Shown: positions 11,100-21,707 of the stretch, piece by piece
Layout: every line of letters starts with the position of its first letter
Position numbering within the stretch: the first letter of the stretch is position 1
Assembly: GCA_002270565.1 (NCBI GenBank)
Contig: NQMI01000108.1
Coordinates: forward strand, 96,995 to 160,994
Source of the DNA: Stenocarpella maydis
Taxonomy: Eukaryota > Ascomycota > Sordariomycetes > Diaporthales > Diaporthaceae
Length of the DNA: 64,000 nt
Direction: 5' to 3'
Notes under the pieces: model-generated
Told to the model about the DNA's origin: nothing
Database searches by the model: none
What the model saw: only the letters and a program-made list of their open reading frames with translations
Position numbers and translations under genes: made by a program

Positions 11100-13007
11100 C
11101 TAGGTACTTGAGAACCTAGGCAGGTAGCTTGGAGCTCCCTGGATCGAGGCACTTCCCCAGCAGATACTCAATGACGTCTGTTGTATTGGGTAAATAAATA
11201 TCCCAAGGTCACAGGGTATCGAGGGCTCTCGTTGTAGATTCCAGCCTACGTCTCGGTGGATAGATCTCAGCCTGAGAAATAGAGTTGGGTAAGTTGAGTC
11301 TTTTCCGGATTGGTGATAGAATAACGCAATGGGAGCGTCCATGTTGTCCCTCTCTTCAATTCCGGATGGTCTGATGAGGCTCTGCTCAGAGTCAACGACC
11401 CAGGCCCGACCTACTTCCCTCGCTGCACAGTACCCAGCAGCCTTCAGCGAGTGGTAGCGTATGCTAGGCCAGGAAGTCCATTCCGGAGCGGCCCCAGGGG
11501 CCTTATTGAATAGCTCCCTGGGCGTTGAGGCCGTGACGTACATCGTTTGAACCGCTGCAGACCCCAGTTTAGCTGCGATATTGTCTATAGCGATGATTGA
11601 GGGGTTATGCAGTCGTAGGTTCACCATGCCGCTGGTGCTGGGTGCCAAGCCCCTGGAAATCAAGATACCCAGCTGGCTTTGGCCACGGCGGCATCTTAAA
11701 GGCGCGATGGCAACTGGCTCATAGATGTACAATCGCCACTTTGGGTCGCCAAGTGGGACAAACTCCTCTATTTTCCCGCCGTACTCGGCTTTACCATCAG
11801 GATCAGGATCATCATCCGGGCTGTCGTCCACGGAGCCAGCGGATTTAGTTTCGTCGACTCGAATCTCGATGATTTGCTTGTCTTCAGAAGCTATCTCAGC
11901 GGATGCCGCGAGGTCGTCTGCTACTTCCCTTGACTGTGACCTTGAAGGTGTGGAACTCTTCGTGTCCGAGCCTAAGACCTGCGGTCCCTTCTGTGTTTGT
12001 TGGGCCTCCACCACACTGTAGAGAAGTGGCATAGATGAGTATGTCTGTAACCTCATACCCTGTATTTCTTTCAAGAATCGCGACGTCAGCCTCACAAGCT
12101 GGTTCACCACCTCGAACGGGCCTTGATAGTCGTTTTAATGGTGCAGGATTTCGATTCCGGAGGAGTCCTTGAAGCACTGTGGCGAAGGTGCTATCATACC
12201 AGACACCGTGGTATGCGAATGCTCGTCATCTGGGTAAGACCACGCGAAGATAGACTGGTCTTCCGTCCTCTGCATTATAGCCTGCTGAAGACGTGAGAAG
12301 GCTTTGATGCCTTCGCCGTATAACAAAGGCATGCTGACATCGAACAGCCCCATCAGGCAGTAAGCCGAATCCTCCAACCGCGTGGTCTGGCGGGAAGCGG
12401 CCCAAGACATCTTCTGCGCAACGCTGTACTCATCCCAGCGACACTCCAGAAGCACCTTCTCGCTTACGCGGGTGATGCGGGACACGGAATTCCGCAGTGA
12501 CTTCTTCGTGCCGATTTCAGACCAGTCTGCGGCCAGGAAGACAACCTCAGAGGGCGCGAGTAATTCTTGCAACGTCCATCCGCGCGTGAACCAGCGACTG
12601 CGCGCGAAAGAAGAGCCATCTTCTGACTGACTATCGCCGCCGGGAAACTTTGCCGGGTCTTCGGAGCTCCCAACATCGCTCAGGTAGGCGTAGCAGATGG
12701 CGGCATCGCGGTACCACTGGAACATGGAGTTGATAGCCTCAGAGAGCTCGGCACTTGATGACTTGTCGATGCAACAGGTGTCGATCCAGGCATATTGAAA
12801 GCCCTCGGACTCTGCAAGCCGACAGCACCCGCGTATCTTGTCGTAACCCTTCCTCTCGCTGCTTTCCGGTCGTCTCTCGGCGTGGTACTTGAAGGTCACC
12901 TCCTCGGGCCCCCAAGTGTGTGAAAGAATCGCATAGGGAGGGATACCACTCCCCGCCTCTCCCACAAATTCCTCAAAGCCAAGTGATTGCACATTCAAAA
13001 GCCGCAT
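11100..13007 (-). pseudogene. HET-domain (heterokaryon incompatibility) gene with one in-frame stop
   Basis: The first part (13007-12135, 290 residues) is a typical N-terminal HET domain. It shows AILSHTWG, YAWIDTCCIDK, RGWTLQELLAP and LMGLFDVSMPLLYGEG in the usual order, as in HET-E-type incompatibility proteins that trigger cell death on non-self fusion. After a TAA at 12135-12137 the same frame stays open for 344 further codons to 11100. That part holds an acidic low-complexity region and then a folded-looking tail (WRLYIYEPVAIAPL). With no intron needed and no frame change, a single stop separates the halves. A CAA-to-TAA change would be the RIP-type CpA-to-TpA transition. The locus is either a pseudogene or encodes a shortened protein that keeps the HET domain. 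It lies next to the repeat at 13250. Confidence 0.8.
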
Positions 13008-14642
13008 TCTTGTGAAATGTCATGGATTCGACTCATCAGTGTGAAGTTGAAGTGTCGTGGCGAGTTGCGGAGGTCGTGCTCGCAGAAGTGAGCACTAAAG
13101 TTGCAAGGGGGTGTGTGGCAAGGCAGTCAACGTACCCTGTTCGCCCACCTAGTACAAGAAATTTAGCGTGCAGCCTACTATAATTTCTTATACCTCCCCT
13201 CCAAAATACCGTGCCTTGAAGCTCTAAGAGACCCTTAATACATCTCAGAGCTTCTCAACACGCCCAGAGGAAGGGCCCTTTACACACCTAGGGGAAGGGC
13301 CCTTCCTCCAAGTATATAGAGGGCTCTATAGAGGCACTTTATCTAGGCATATTAAGTATCCTTCCTTTAGGTATATTAAGGGCCCTTTTTCTAAACATAT
13401 AAAGTGCAATTTTTTTTAGGTGTGCTAAAAGCCTACTGGGTATATTAAAAGCCCACTGGGTATGCTAAAAGCTTTTTAAATAAAGAATTCAAAGGGTTAG
13501 GGCACCAGGGTAGCTCTTTTCTTTTTTTAAGAAGTATCAGAATTCCTAATGAGCTGCATGCTTAATGCTTGTACTAGGTAGGCGAATAGGGCCGAGCTAG
13601 GTAGGCGGTCCTGAAAAGCTGGGTAGGCGGATGCTGACTGGGGGGGCAAGGGCTCAGCAGTGATGCTCATGCCACTATGTACACTCCCCCAGAACTAATT
13701 TTGTTAGTTCGGTAAAAGTGCCCTCGCTATCCTGAAGTCAGCAGGTGGATTGGGTCGTGTGCCTCTGACCCTCTGAAAAACTACTCTTCTTTTTTTCGTC
13801 GGGTAATTTCGGAGGACAAGTTGCAGGATTTCCATAGCCCGAGTTCAAGTGAGAGTGGATAATCTCTACTTAGGTACTTCTCGACAGCCGTTCATATTAT
13901 GCCGAACCAGATCTTTCGTGTTTACGTTACAAGTAAAAGAGGAATCCTTTACATCTGCATTAGCATCTAATAATAGGAGCTTCTTCCTTAACGAGACCCT
14001 GGCCATTGCTCTTGACTTTAATGTTAATTATCCACGTTTGGAGGTATCAGAGTCTACAGGTTAGTGACAGTGGGTGTCTATCGTATGATATGAGGTGTTG
14101 ATCACTGGTCGGATAGCCTGAACAGCTTATCGTAGCCATTAGCACCGAGCCACCTGGGACGAGGGTTACCCGGCTTTTTAGGGCTTTGTGACTGTGTCCT
14201 CCACTCGCCACCTGAGCACTAAGTACTCCGTACCTAGGCACCTATTCTTGTACCAAATTGAGTAGATGATTGTGGAGAAAAGGGCCGGGAATACTTGTAA
14301 CTCAAAAAGTACCTAACTAAAATCGACATGATACTCTAATAATACGTCAGAATGAGGATAAGTGAGAGCCATGGCCACCTTTTCTGAACACAAGCAATCT
14401 AACAACAACCAGAGACGCAACAAGGAAAGAGAGAGATGCTAATCAGTGGATGAAATGCGAACAAGGATCAAATCTAGATCATATTCAGCATGTAGCATCC
14501 CTGCGAGTAGTCAATTAGCCGTTTGATAGTCACGCTACACCTATCTGGGCAGGTGATGCGGGCCTCCCCAGTCAACGACGTCTTTCTATCATGCGTGGGC
14601 GCTGTGTCCGGAGACGGAATCTGCACCACAAAAGTGCAGAAG
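13008..14642. other. Intergenic region with repeat and AT-rich patch
   Basis: It contains the GGGCCC-type degenerate repeat, a poly-T/TTTTCTT patch near 13520-13530, and several TACCTAGG-type palindromes (for example near 14230). Open frames at 13849-14064 and on the minus strand have no recognisable content. An upstream in-frame ATG for the next gene lies at 14523. Confidence 0.6.
13250..13475. repeat. Second copy of the GGGCCC degenerate tandem repeat
   Basis: Units such as CAAGTATATAGAGGGCTCT and TTAGGTATATTAAGGGCCCT match the repeat at 5570-5775. The right end decays into three TATTAAAAGCC-like units near 13430-13475. The two arrays bracket the 6-13 kb gene island. Confidence 0.65.
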
Positions 14643-15797
14643 ATGGCAGAGGCTTTTTCAGCCCACCAGTGCGAGACTTCGGCCAACAAGCAAAGTTGGC
14701 CGACTACAACACGCGGCAAGCATGTGCTCGAAGACTTCATATTCAGCTCCGGCGAGACGATCCCGCAACTGCGACTTCACTACCAGACCCTCGGCACGCT
14801 GAGGACCTCAGAAGATGGCAAATGCACCAACGCCGTGCTCATAATGCACGGGACAGGCGGGTCCAGCGAGCAGTTCCTCAACGCGCAGTTCGCGGGCGAG
14901 CTCTTCACCGCGGGGCAGCCGCTCGACGCGGAGAGGTACTTCATCATCCTCCGCGACGGCATCGGCCACGGGCGCTCGAGCAAGCCGAGCACGAGCGGCC
15001 TGGGCGTGCGGTTCCCGAGGTACCGCTACGCCGACATGGTGCGCGCCGACCACCTCCTGCTGACGCAACACCTCGGCGTCGGGCACCTGCGGCTGGCGAT
15101 GGGCACCTCGATGGGCGGCATGCAGACCTGGGTGTGGGGCGAGGCATACCCGGGCTTCGCGGACGCGCTGATGCCGCTCGCGTCGCTGCCCGTGCAGATA
15201 TCCGGGCGGAACCGCATGTGGCGCAGGATGGCCATGGATGGCGTCCGGTCCGACCCCGCGTGGAAGGGAGGCGACTACGCGCCGGGCGAGCAGCCGAGGC
15301 CGGGGCTTACGGCTGCGCTCGACATCCTGACGCTCATGTCGCTGAGCCCGCTGCGATACCAGGCGGAGGCGCCCACGAGGGGCGACGCAGACTCGCTCCT
15401 CGAGGGCAAGATCCGCTCGGGGCTGGAGTCAACGGATGCGAACGACCTGCTTTTTGCGCTGGACGCTTCGTCCGATTATGACCCGAGGGCAGACCTGCAC
15501 AAGATCGAGGTGCCGCTGGTCGCGGTCAACACGGCAGACGACCAAATCAACCCACCTGAGCTGGGGATACTGGAGAGGGAAACACGGGCTGGGCTGAGGG
15601 AAGGTCTGGGCAAGGTTGTCGTGCTGCCCATCACGGAGGAGACTAGAGGCCACGGATCACATACTGTGGCTAAGCTGTGGAAGCATCTTCTGGTAGAATT
15701 GTTACTCGAGACCGAGAAGAGCTGGCGTGACCACCGACAAGGTTACCGTCTTGGTAAGGAAAATACAGATTCCAGCAGCTCGAGGGCAATCACATGA
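14643..15797 (+). CDS. Alpha/beta hydrolase, homoserine O-acetyltransferase (MET2-like) family
   Basis: A single exon of 384 residues from the ATG at 14643, which has a good context (aagATGg). An in-frame ATG at 14523 would add 40 residues without homologous character. The fold is that of the MET2/homoserine acetyltransferase branch of alpha/beta hydrolases. The oxyanion region is LIMHGTGGSS, followed by RDGIGHGRSSKPS. The nucleophile elbow is MGTSMGGMQTW, with the serine at about residue 156. The aspartate lies in VAVNTADDQINPPELG and the histidine in GHGSHT. Members acyl-transfer to homoserine or serine, or act as plain hydrolases; sequence alone does not decide which. It is more GC-rich than its flanks and intron-free. 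Confidence 0.85.
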   Translation: MAEAFSAHQCETSANKQSWPTTTRGKHVLEDFIFSSGETIPQLRLHYQTLGTLRTSEDGKCTNAVLIMHGTGGSSEQFLNAQFAGELFTAGQPLDAERYFIILRDGIGHGRSSKPSTSGLGVRFPRYRYADMVRADHLLLTQHLGVGHLRLAMGTSMGGMQTWVWGEAYPGFADALMPLASLPVQISGRNRMWRRMAMDGVRSDPAWKGGDYAPGEQPRPGLTAALDILTLMSLSPLRYQAEAPTRGDADSLLEGKIRSGLESTDANDLLFALDASSDYDPRADLHKIEVPLVAVNTADDQINPPELGILERETRAGLREGLGKVVVLPITEETRGHGSHTVAKLWKHLLVELLLETEKSWRDHRQGYRLGKENTDSSSSRAIT

Positions 15798-16484
15798 GGT
15801 CGCTCAACACCCACAACAACTTGCCCGCCATCACCCAACTGCAGTTTAACAACACCCAGTCCTACACGACCGATATTAATTCCTACCAACTTCCCTGCCA
15901 CCCTCACATTCCTCCCATCTTGGCCCGACAAGCTTCGAACGTTGCTACCTTCATCCACAATACCAACAAATATCGTCCGACAACAAGCATGCCATCTGTC
16001 CTTGAATTAGTCGCCACTAGTTAGGGAACGTCTACTCTCGCAATAAATATACTAAACATCTAACTCGTGGAGAGTTAGTCTTAGATGTGCTGGTGTGTGG
16101 GTTAGGATGAGCGATACTCTCTTATTCGCTGTAGGCGAATTGGGAATATCAAGGCAGATAATGTACCAATCTACCCTGAATTTCCCCCTGCATATATCTC
16201 TGCATTCTTGGCAAGTTGGTTCCCAAAGCAATTCGCTCTAGCTTGTGACCGCGCATGTTTAGTTGCCAGATAGGGAAGAATAAGACTAACGTGCTGGGAG
16301 TAGTTGCAAAAATATGCCAGTTGATGTGTAATACCCTTTTCCACCAGAAAACAAATTGCAGTTAACATCCCGAGATCCTGGAGAAAATCCCGTCCCTGTT
16401 TCAAAACCTGGAATTCGGCCGAAGTCATAACTACCCAGGTACGCAAACTGTCGGGCATTTTTCAGATGCCTTGGCAGGGGGAAA

Positions 16485-16527
<43 letters not shown>

Positions 16528-17403
16528 CTGTCTGCGCATGCATGAACGAGGTTGCCCCCCCCCCCCCAACCTTTGCACGAGATGTCAGCTGAGAATCCCG
16601 GCTCAGCATTCAGCAACACCCCCGTTTCCCCGCCAGGGACTGCCAAACCCGAGGCTTGACTTTCCGGCGTTTGCTTTTACATGTTTCCCCTGTACGACCG
16701 GGCCGTTACGGTGGGTGAAACAGAGGATTGCCATGCATGTTCGGCCAGAGTCCGTGCATGGGAAGGCCCGAATAATTGGTCAACGCGCACGTCGGGACAA
16801 TCTAACCTCGACAATGCTCCCGAGCGGCGTCAACGGCATGACCCTGCAGACGCGGAGCTTGCTTATTACCACCACAATGAATATTCCATTTGTCTACCTC
16901 GGCACCTAGGATGACTACGCGCTTACCCAACGCGCCAGGGAAATGAAAGGACGCCCTGCTTAATTTATTAACGACAACTAACATCAGGCTGGGAAGCCGG
17001 TCAGGATGTCAACAGACATTTCACGCAGTGCACATGCAATTATTTCACACCCAAGATTCAGAGGCACGATCGGTTTTGTTGAGACGTACTCATTGTATTG
17101 ACTCTCGACCACAGTATGAATACAAGGCGATGACTGCTCCACAGCAAGGAGGAACTATTCCAGCGCCATCTCGAGACCAAGCCCGAGGATGACATAGAAC
17201 CTCCCGCCGTAGAGAAATCGCCCGAGAAATATGATACAAGAATTGTAAGAGGCCCAATCAGAACAGATGATGGAAAGCATGGTCTATATACACTAGTCCC
17301 TGGTATCAATCCGTCCACTCCTCAATAGCGCCAGAAACGGGAGCCGTGCCCCTACCTTCCGAAGTGGGAAAGCGGTAGCAGTCGATAAACATCAGAGGCA
17401 AAT
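15798..17403. other. Intergenic region with (AC)n microsatellite
   Basis: Convergent spacer between the hydrolase and the AA9 gene. It holds an (AC)20 run at 16486-16525 and a run of C at about 16555-16567. No conserved coding region was recognised. Confidence 0.6.
16486..16525. repeat. (AC)n microsatellite
   Basis: Twenty uninterrupted AC dinucleotides. Confidence 0.95.
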
Positions 17404-18351
17404 CTAAGCCTTGATGTCACGGGCGTGGCGGCGCTTCTTGCAAGCCTCCTTGGTAGGCGCGGGGGCGGCGGCCGAAGAGGCAGCAGTCGTCTGGGCGGCG
17501 GTGGGGGCGGCGGCGGAGGGGGTAGCCGCGGAGGGGGAGGGGGCAGAGCCACCGGAGGAGGAGCCACCGGAGGAGGAGCCCGAACCCTGGGACGCGCCAG
17601 AGCTGCTGAAGCCCAGGGCGGGACCGGGGATTGGGTACGAGGAGAAGGCCTGGTAGATGTTGAAGAGGATGCCCTTGTCGTCGGCCTTGTACAGGGCGGT
17701 ACCGGGGGTTCCCTGGGGGAAGGAGCCGGAGCCGCCGGTGACCTCGATGTTGACGCACTGCGGGTAGTTCTGCGCACCGTTTGCCTGGTTTGCGGAGTGC
17801 AGGGCAATGATCTCGTGGCGGAGAACGTACTTGCCCGCGGGGGTGCCCTCGGGGATCTTGATCTCCCAGGCCAGGTTGTTGGAGATGATCTCGTCAGAAG
17901 CCCACTTGCCGGGGTTGGAGCCGGAGATGATACCAGCCTCCTGGATCTTGACGAAGGACAGCTTGGTCTTGTCGACGGTGGTGGGGTCGTCGGCGGGGGC
18001 CAGGTAGTCAATGACGGGGCCGTGGTGGGAGTCGGGCCAGGTGTTCCAGATAGCCTTGATGGTCTGGCCGGCGGCGACGGTGGCGTTGCTCAGGGCACCG
18101 TTGGTGGCATCACGGTGGCAGATGATGTCCGGGTTGGCGTAGGCGTCGGGGGCGACGAAGCCATTGTCGGAGGCGGAGGTGCTCCAGGCAACGAACTTGT
18201 CTCCGGTCTTGGTGCCCTGGCTGACGGCCCACTGCTCATCGAAGCCCTTGTAGGTGACACCGCCGATCTCCCAGGAGGAGACGAATCCGTGGGCGGAGAC
18301 GAGGCTGGCGCCAGCGGCCAGAGCAAGAGCGAGAGGGGTCTTGGCAGGCAT
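17404..18351 (-). CDS. AA9 lytic polysaccharide monooxygenase (secreted)
   Basis: A single-exon gene of 315 residues starting at the ATG at 18351. An in-frame extension upstream is 5' leader and lacks protein character. Residues 1-20 are a signal peptide (MPAKTPLALALAAGASLVSA) that leaves His21 as the mature N-terminus. That residue is one arm of the copper histidine brace. The second histidine lies in SHHGPVIDY (residues 109-110). The axial tyrosine is Tyr196 in NYPQCVNIEV, with the second-shell ALHSA and Gln198 also present. AA9 enzymes oxidatively cleave cellulose and related glucans outside the cell. After residue ~250 comes a low-complexity Gly/Ser then Ala/Pro/Thr linker ending in a basic tail (ACKKRRHARDIKA). 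No CBM1 is present. Confidence 0.95.
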   Translation of the reverse strand: MPAKTPLALALAAGASLVSAHGFVSSWEIGGVTYKGFDEQWAVSQGTKTGDKFVAWSTSASDNGFVAPDAYANPDIICHRDATNGALSNATVAAGQTIKAIWNTWPDSHHGPVIDYLAPADDPTTVDKTKLSFVKIQEAGIISGSNPGKWASDEIISNNLAWEIKIPEGTPAGKYVLRHEIIALHSANQANGAQNYPQCVNIEVTGGSGSFPQGTPGTALYKADDKGILFNIYQAFSSYPIPGPALGFSSSGASQGSGSSSGGSSSGGSAPSPSAATPSAAAPTAAQTTAASSAAAPAPTKEACKKRRHARDIKA

Positions 18352-20254
18352 TTTGAGATTGGGTTTGTTGGACTGAAGGGACCTGAACAAATCAATGTAC
18401 GAGTGGTGCGATGCGATGAATAACCGGCTGGCGGGATGAATGAATCTACTGCAGTCAATACAGCAACGAGCGAAAGAATGAAGCTCGAAGGAGTGTCTTC
18501 GAAAGAATGGATGTGGTGAGTTGATGACGAGAGAGTCTGAAGGGAAGGCAAGAAAGTCAGACCTCTCCCGGCCGACGACGCTGCCCTTCTTATGATGATC
18601 GCGGACGACCAGAACCCCCTCTGCCCACGTCCACCCTGGAGTCGCCTCATCGGCCTTGATTGCCTCGTAGCCTCGCTGCCTGGGCCCCTGCCCCGCCACA
18701 TTCGCACGCGCTGTGTACCCTCACGGCAATGGAAAGGGGAGGGGGCTGTAATCGTGGGTCCAGGTGACGCCCCAGAAAATTACCGATTACGTCCTAACAA
18801 GATGAACAGGAGCAGGGCGGCCGTCTTGGCAACAAGGTTTTCGACAAGGTTGAGGCTCTTGGTGGAGTCGCACGCGCTGGCCAGGCCATGCCCGCCTATC
18901 GCTTGCTCGCTTGACGGCAGCGCGGGACCCAGTCGCCTCCCGCCAGAACACCCCGTCGACCTTGGGCGATGTTCCATTTCCACGAGACTCGTGGTTGGCC
19001 AGCCCGGGAAGCCTTACGTAAGGCGTCGCAGACCTGGCTGCTTGCAATGTCACCTTGAGGCTGCAGCTCTCTTCGCGCCGCGCTCAACGCTCAGGGGTAA
19101 AGGCCGAGTGAGGGGCCGGTGGTGGGCGGACAACATCGTCAGCGCCCCCTGAATCCTTGAACCGGAGAAGGGGAAAAAGAAAAAAAAAATCCTCAAATTG
19201 CAATTGGGGGAGTTTGTTCTGGTGTGCGAAATTTCCGTGTGGCCCCTCCTTGTGTTTCAAGCAGAAAGCCTTGGCGCCTCGGGAGGCCTTTTGGAGGAAC
19301 TCGTCGCCGTGGCGTAGCAGACGTCTTGGTTATGCGCAGCGCGGCCTCGCGTGCTGGAGGCAGGGATCTGAGGCGAGCTAGCCAGCTGGGCCTGTGATAT
19401 TGCGGGTTTTAGCATGCGATGTGAACACAAGACGTTTATGCTCTGGGCGGGCACTGACCAAACGATCGACTTTAGCCGCGTGGCAGGGATGCGATCGACA
19501 GCTGGGATCAAGTCGGTCGTCACTCAGCACTGACCATACTCATAGCGTGTTTATTTCCTGACAGGCTTGGCTCACCGTAGTACAACGTCGCAACGACATG
19601 GACAACAGGTGGGTGACGGCGATTCAGACGATGCAACATCACCTCCGTGGCGTTGGCTCCTGCTCAGCTGCATCCGTCAAGTTTCATCGACCCTGCATCG
19701 ACCCCAAGAGAAGGCTCGTCCAGCCGCAATGTCGACAACCGAGATGAGAATGTCGAGTAGCCGCTTAGGTCGGTCTTGGCGTTCACACCAACAGCCGCCC
19801 CCTTTGACGCCCGCTCCGCTGTGCCGAAGGCGTGCAACAACGGCCAGAAGGCGGACGGTGAGCCAACCGCTGCTCGCCAATGGATTCCTTGCAAAATCTG
19901 GGTCTAATATGAAAGATCTATACTGTGGGTTAAAAGGTCGATCATTGACGGTCAGCCCGAAGCAAGCCCCTGGTTACTTTTCTACCAACTGGTTGGGACC
20001 CCGCTGTTACAACCACAAGCAGCCGCCGGCCAGGCTCTTTCTCACGCTCAGAGCTGTGGATCAAGCGGTGTCAAGGCTGCAGCAAGATGGAGGCAGCGGA
20101 GGGCTGGGGTTCACACGGCGACAACATGGGATCAAGTGAGCCCTCGGTTCTTTGACTTGGTGGTAAACTGCCTTGCCTTGTGGCTCAAATTTATGTTTCC
20201 CTTTTATGCATGGTGTAAATCCCGGGCAGAGTCCGGGCTTGCACCGCGCTCCGC
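18352..20254. other. Intergenic region
   Basis: The first ~350 bp are the AA9 promoter and leader. The rest (18700-20254) carries overlapping frames in several phases without motifs or plausible splice structure, which I read as non-coding. It also contains the 3' flank of the membrane protein gene. Confidence 0.55.
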
Positions 20255-21707
20255 TCATGCCGTGCTCTTGGATGCTTCGGCAATCCAGTGGGCTCTCTCC
20301 CTCTTCAACTCCCTCTTGACATACCAGATGGTAGCCAACGCCCAGACTCCAGCCCACCCGAAGGGAACCGACCAGCCGATGGCGTAGGCTGCATCTTCGC
20401 TGACGGTAAATATGAGGATGGTGCAAACGACAGCCATCGCTTGAGCTCCCACGGCCCAGAACACTCCCAGCCGCCGCAGCATGGTGCGGAAGATGTGACT
20501 GGCTTCGTACCTCCTGTTGAGAGCCTCCCGGAATGCTGTTCCTCCTGACCCGTCTACTGCACAAACATCCTCGATGAGGGTGTAGACACATGGTCGCAGC
20601 TGGGCGCCCTTGGGTATGGACGACAGGCGGAAAGGGGCCGGGACGCGGAATACGCGGAGAATATCCACGATGAGCAGCTCAGTACCAAATGTGTAGAGCA
20701 TGGTGGTCAAAGGCATGGCGACCAGTCGAATTGGTGGCCAATCCTGAACAGTACCGCTGTCGGAAGAGACGGGGTCAGCTCCCCACAAAAAAAAAAAAAA
20801 AAAAAAGGAAGCGAATCATGACAAGCAGTCAGTGAGCGGGCGGGACTTACACTATCAGCTCAACCATGATGATGAGCCAGGCCAAGGTGTAGTTCCAATG
20901 GAAGGCATCGAGATACCATCTATGAGCCCCAATGACTCGGCAGACACTGTCCTTCTTCCACAGCCTCCAGAACCGTACAAAGTACTCAAGGATACTGGCA
21001 CCGCCGATGGCAGCAGTGACGACGGTATAGACGGTGTTGGCGGACATGGTTGACTCCTCGCCCTCTTTTACACTCCCCGGGCCGACGCCATACCACAGCC
21101 CATAGTACAAGGCAATGGGCATGACGACGGAGTCGAAGATGATAAAGAACCAGAAGATGAAGATGGCCCGGTATCGCGTCTTCAAGGTGTAGTTGAGCGG
21201 TGGTGGCCTTGGCTCAAGCAGCCGTGGCGGGCCACCGGCGGCACCGGCGGCGGATGTGGCCGAGGCATCCGAGCCTGGGTCCCGGCCCTCGACGGCTTCG
21301 ACGACCTGCTCGGCGTCGAGGCGGGCCTGTTGGGACGACTTGCGACGTGCGATAGATATGCTGGGCCTTGCGTAAGGCCCGTCAAAACGTCTGTCGAACT
21401 CAGCGCTGGATCGTACAGCTCGCTGGCGTGAGGAGTTGGCATTTGTGGGGGCGTTGGTGGGCGGCGGCGACTGTGGCGGTCGCGGCTGGTCGTTGAGGGC
21501 TGGTAAGCTGTGTGATCTCTCGTCCTTGGTCTGACCGGTAAGGTCGGCTGGCCTGCCTGCACCCAGAGAATGCCGGCCGAGCGGGGCCGGCTTGCGGTGC
21601 GAGTGCAGGCTGGCTCTTGGGCTCTCGTCAGAGGTTTGGTGGGTCACTGGTGGGTTGCCCTCTCGCTTCTCCCTCTGATCCGGCTCATGCTTGTCGCTGT
21701 CGTCCAT
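20255..21707 (-). CDS. Multi-spanning membrane protein of unknown function
   Basis: Two exons (21707-20851 and 20756-20255) encode 452 residues. The 94-nt GT-AG intron contains a run of about 20 T (A on the + strand). The first ~170 residues are hydrophilic, rich in P, S and R, and probably disordered and cytoplasmic. About six membrane segments follow, including AIFIFWFFIIFDSVVMPIALYY, a TVVTAAIGG-containing helix, LAWLIIMVELIV, and two near the C-terminus (AQAMAVVCTILIFTV and the WAGVWALATIWYV region). Conserved-looking aromatic loops (HRWYLDAFHWNYTLAW) separate them. I recognise no transporter signature. It resembles the conserved hypothetical membrane proteins of filamentous ascomycetes. 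The C-terminus (RERAHWIAEASKSTA) is short and cytosolic-looking. Confidence 0.75.
20787..20806. repeat. Poly-A run inside an intron
   Basis: An uninterrupted A tract (T on the sense strand) inside the intron of the membrane protein gene, close to the middle of the intron rather than at the acceptor. Confidence 0.9.

Noticed and set aside
14591..15481. Alternative frame in the alpha/beta hydrolase gene
   Set aside because: Almost entirely Arg/Ala/Gly, typical of a shifted reading of a GC-rich gene; the real frame holds the catalytic triad.
16466..16909. Frame reading through the (AC)n microsatellite
   Set aside because: Thr/His repeat is a translation of the microsatellite only.
17425..18423. 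Long open frame antisense to the AA9 gene
   Set aside because: It mirrors the GC-rich third positions and the Gly/Ala linker of the real gene, giving a glycine-rich product without motif.
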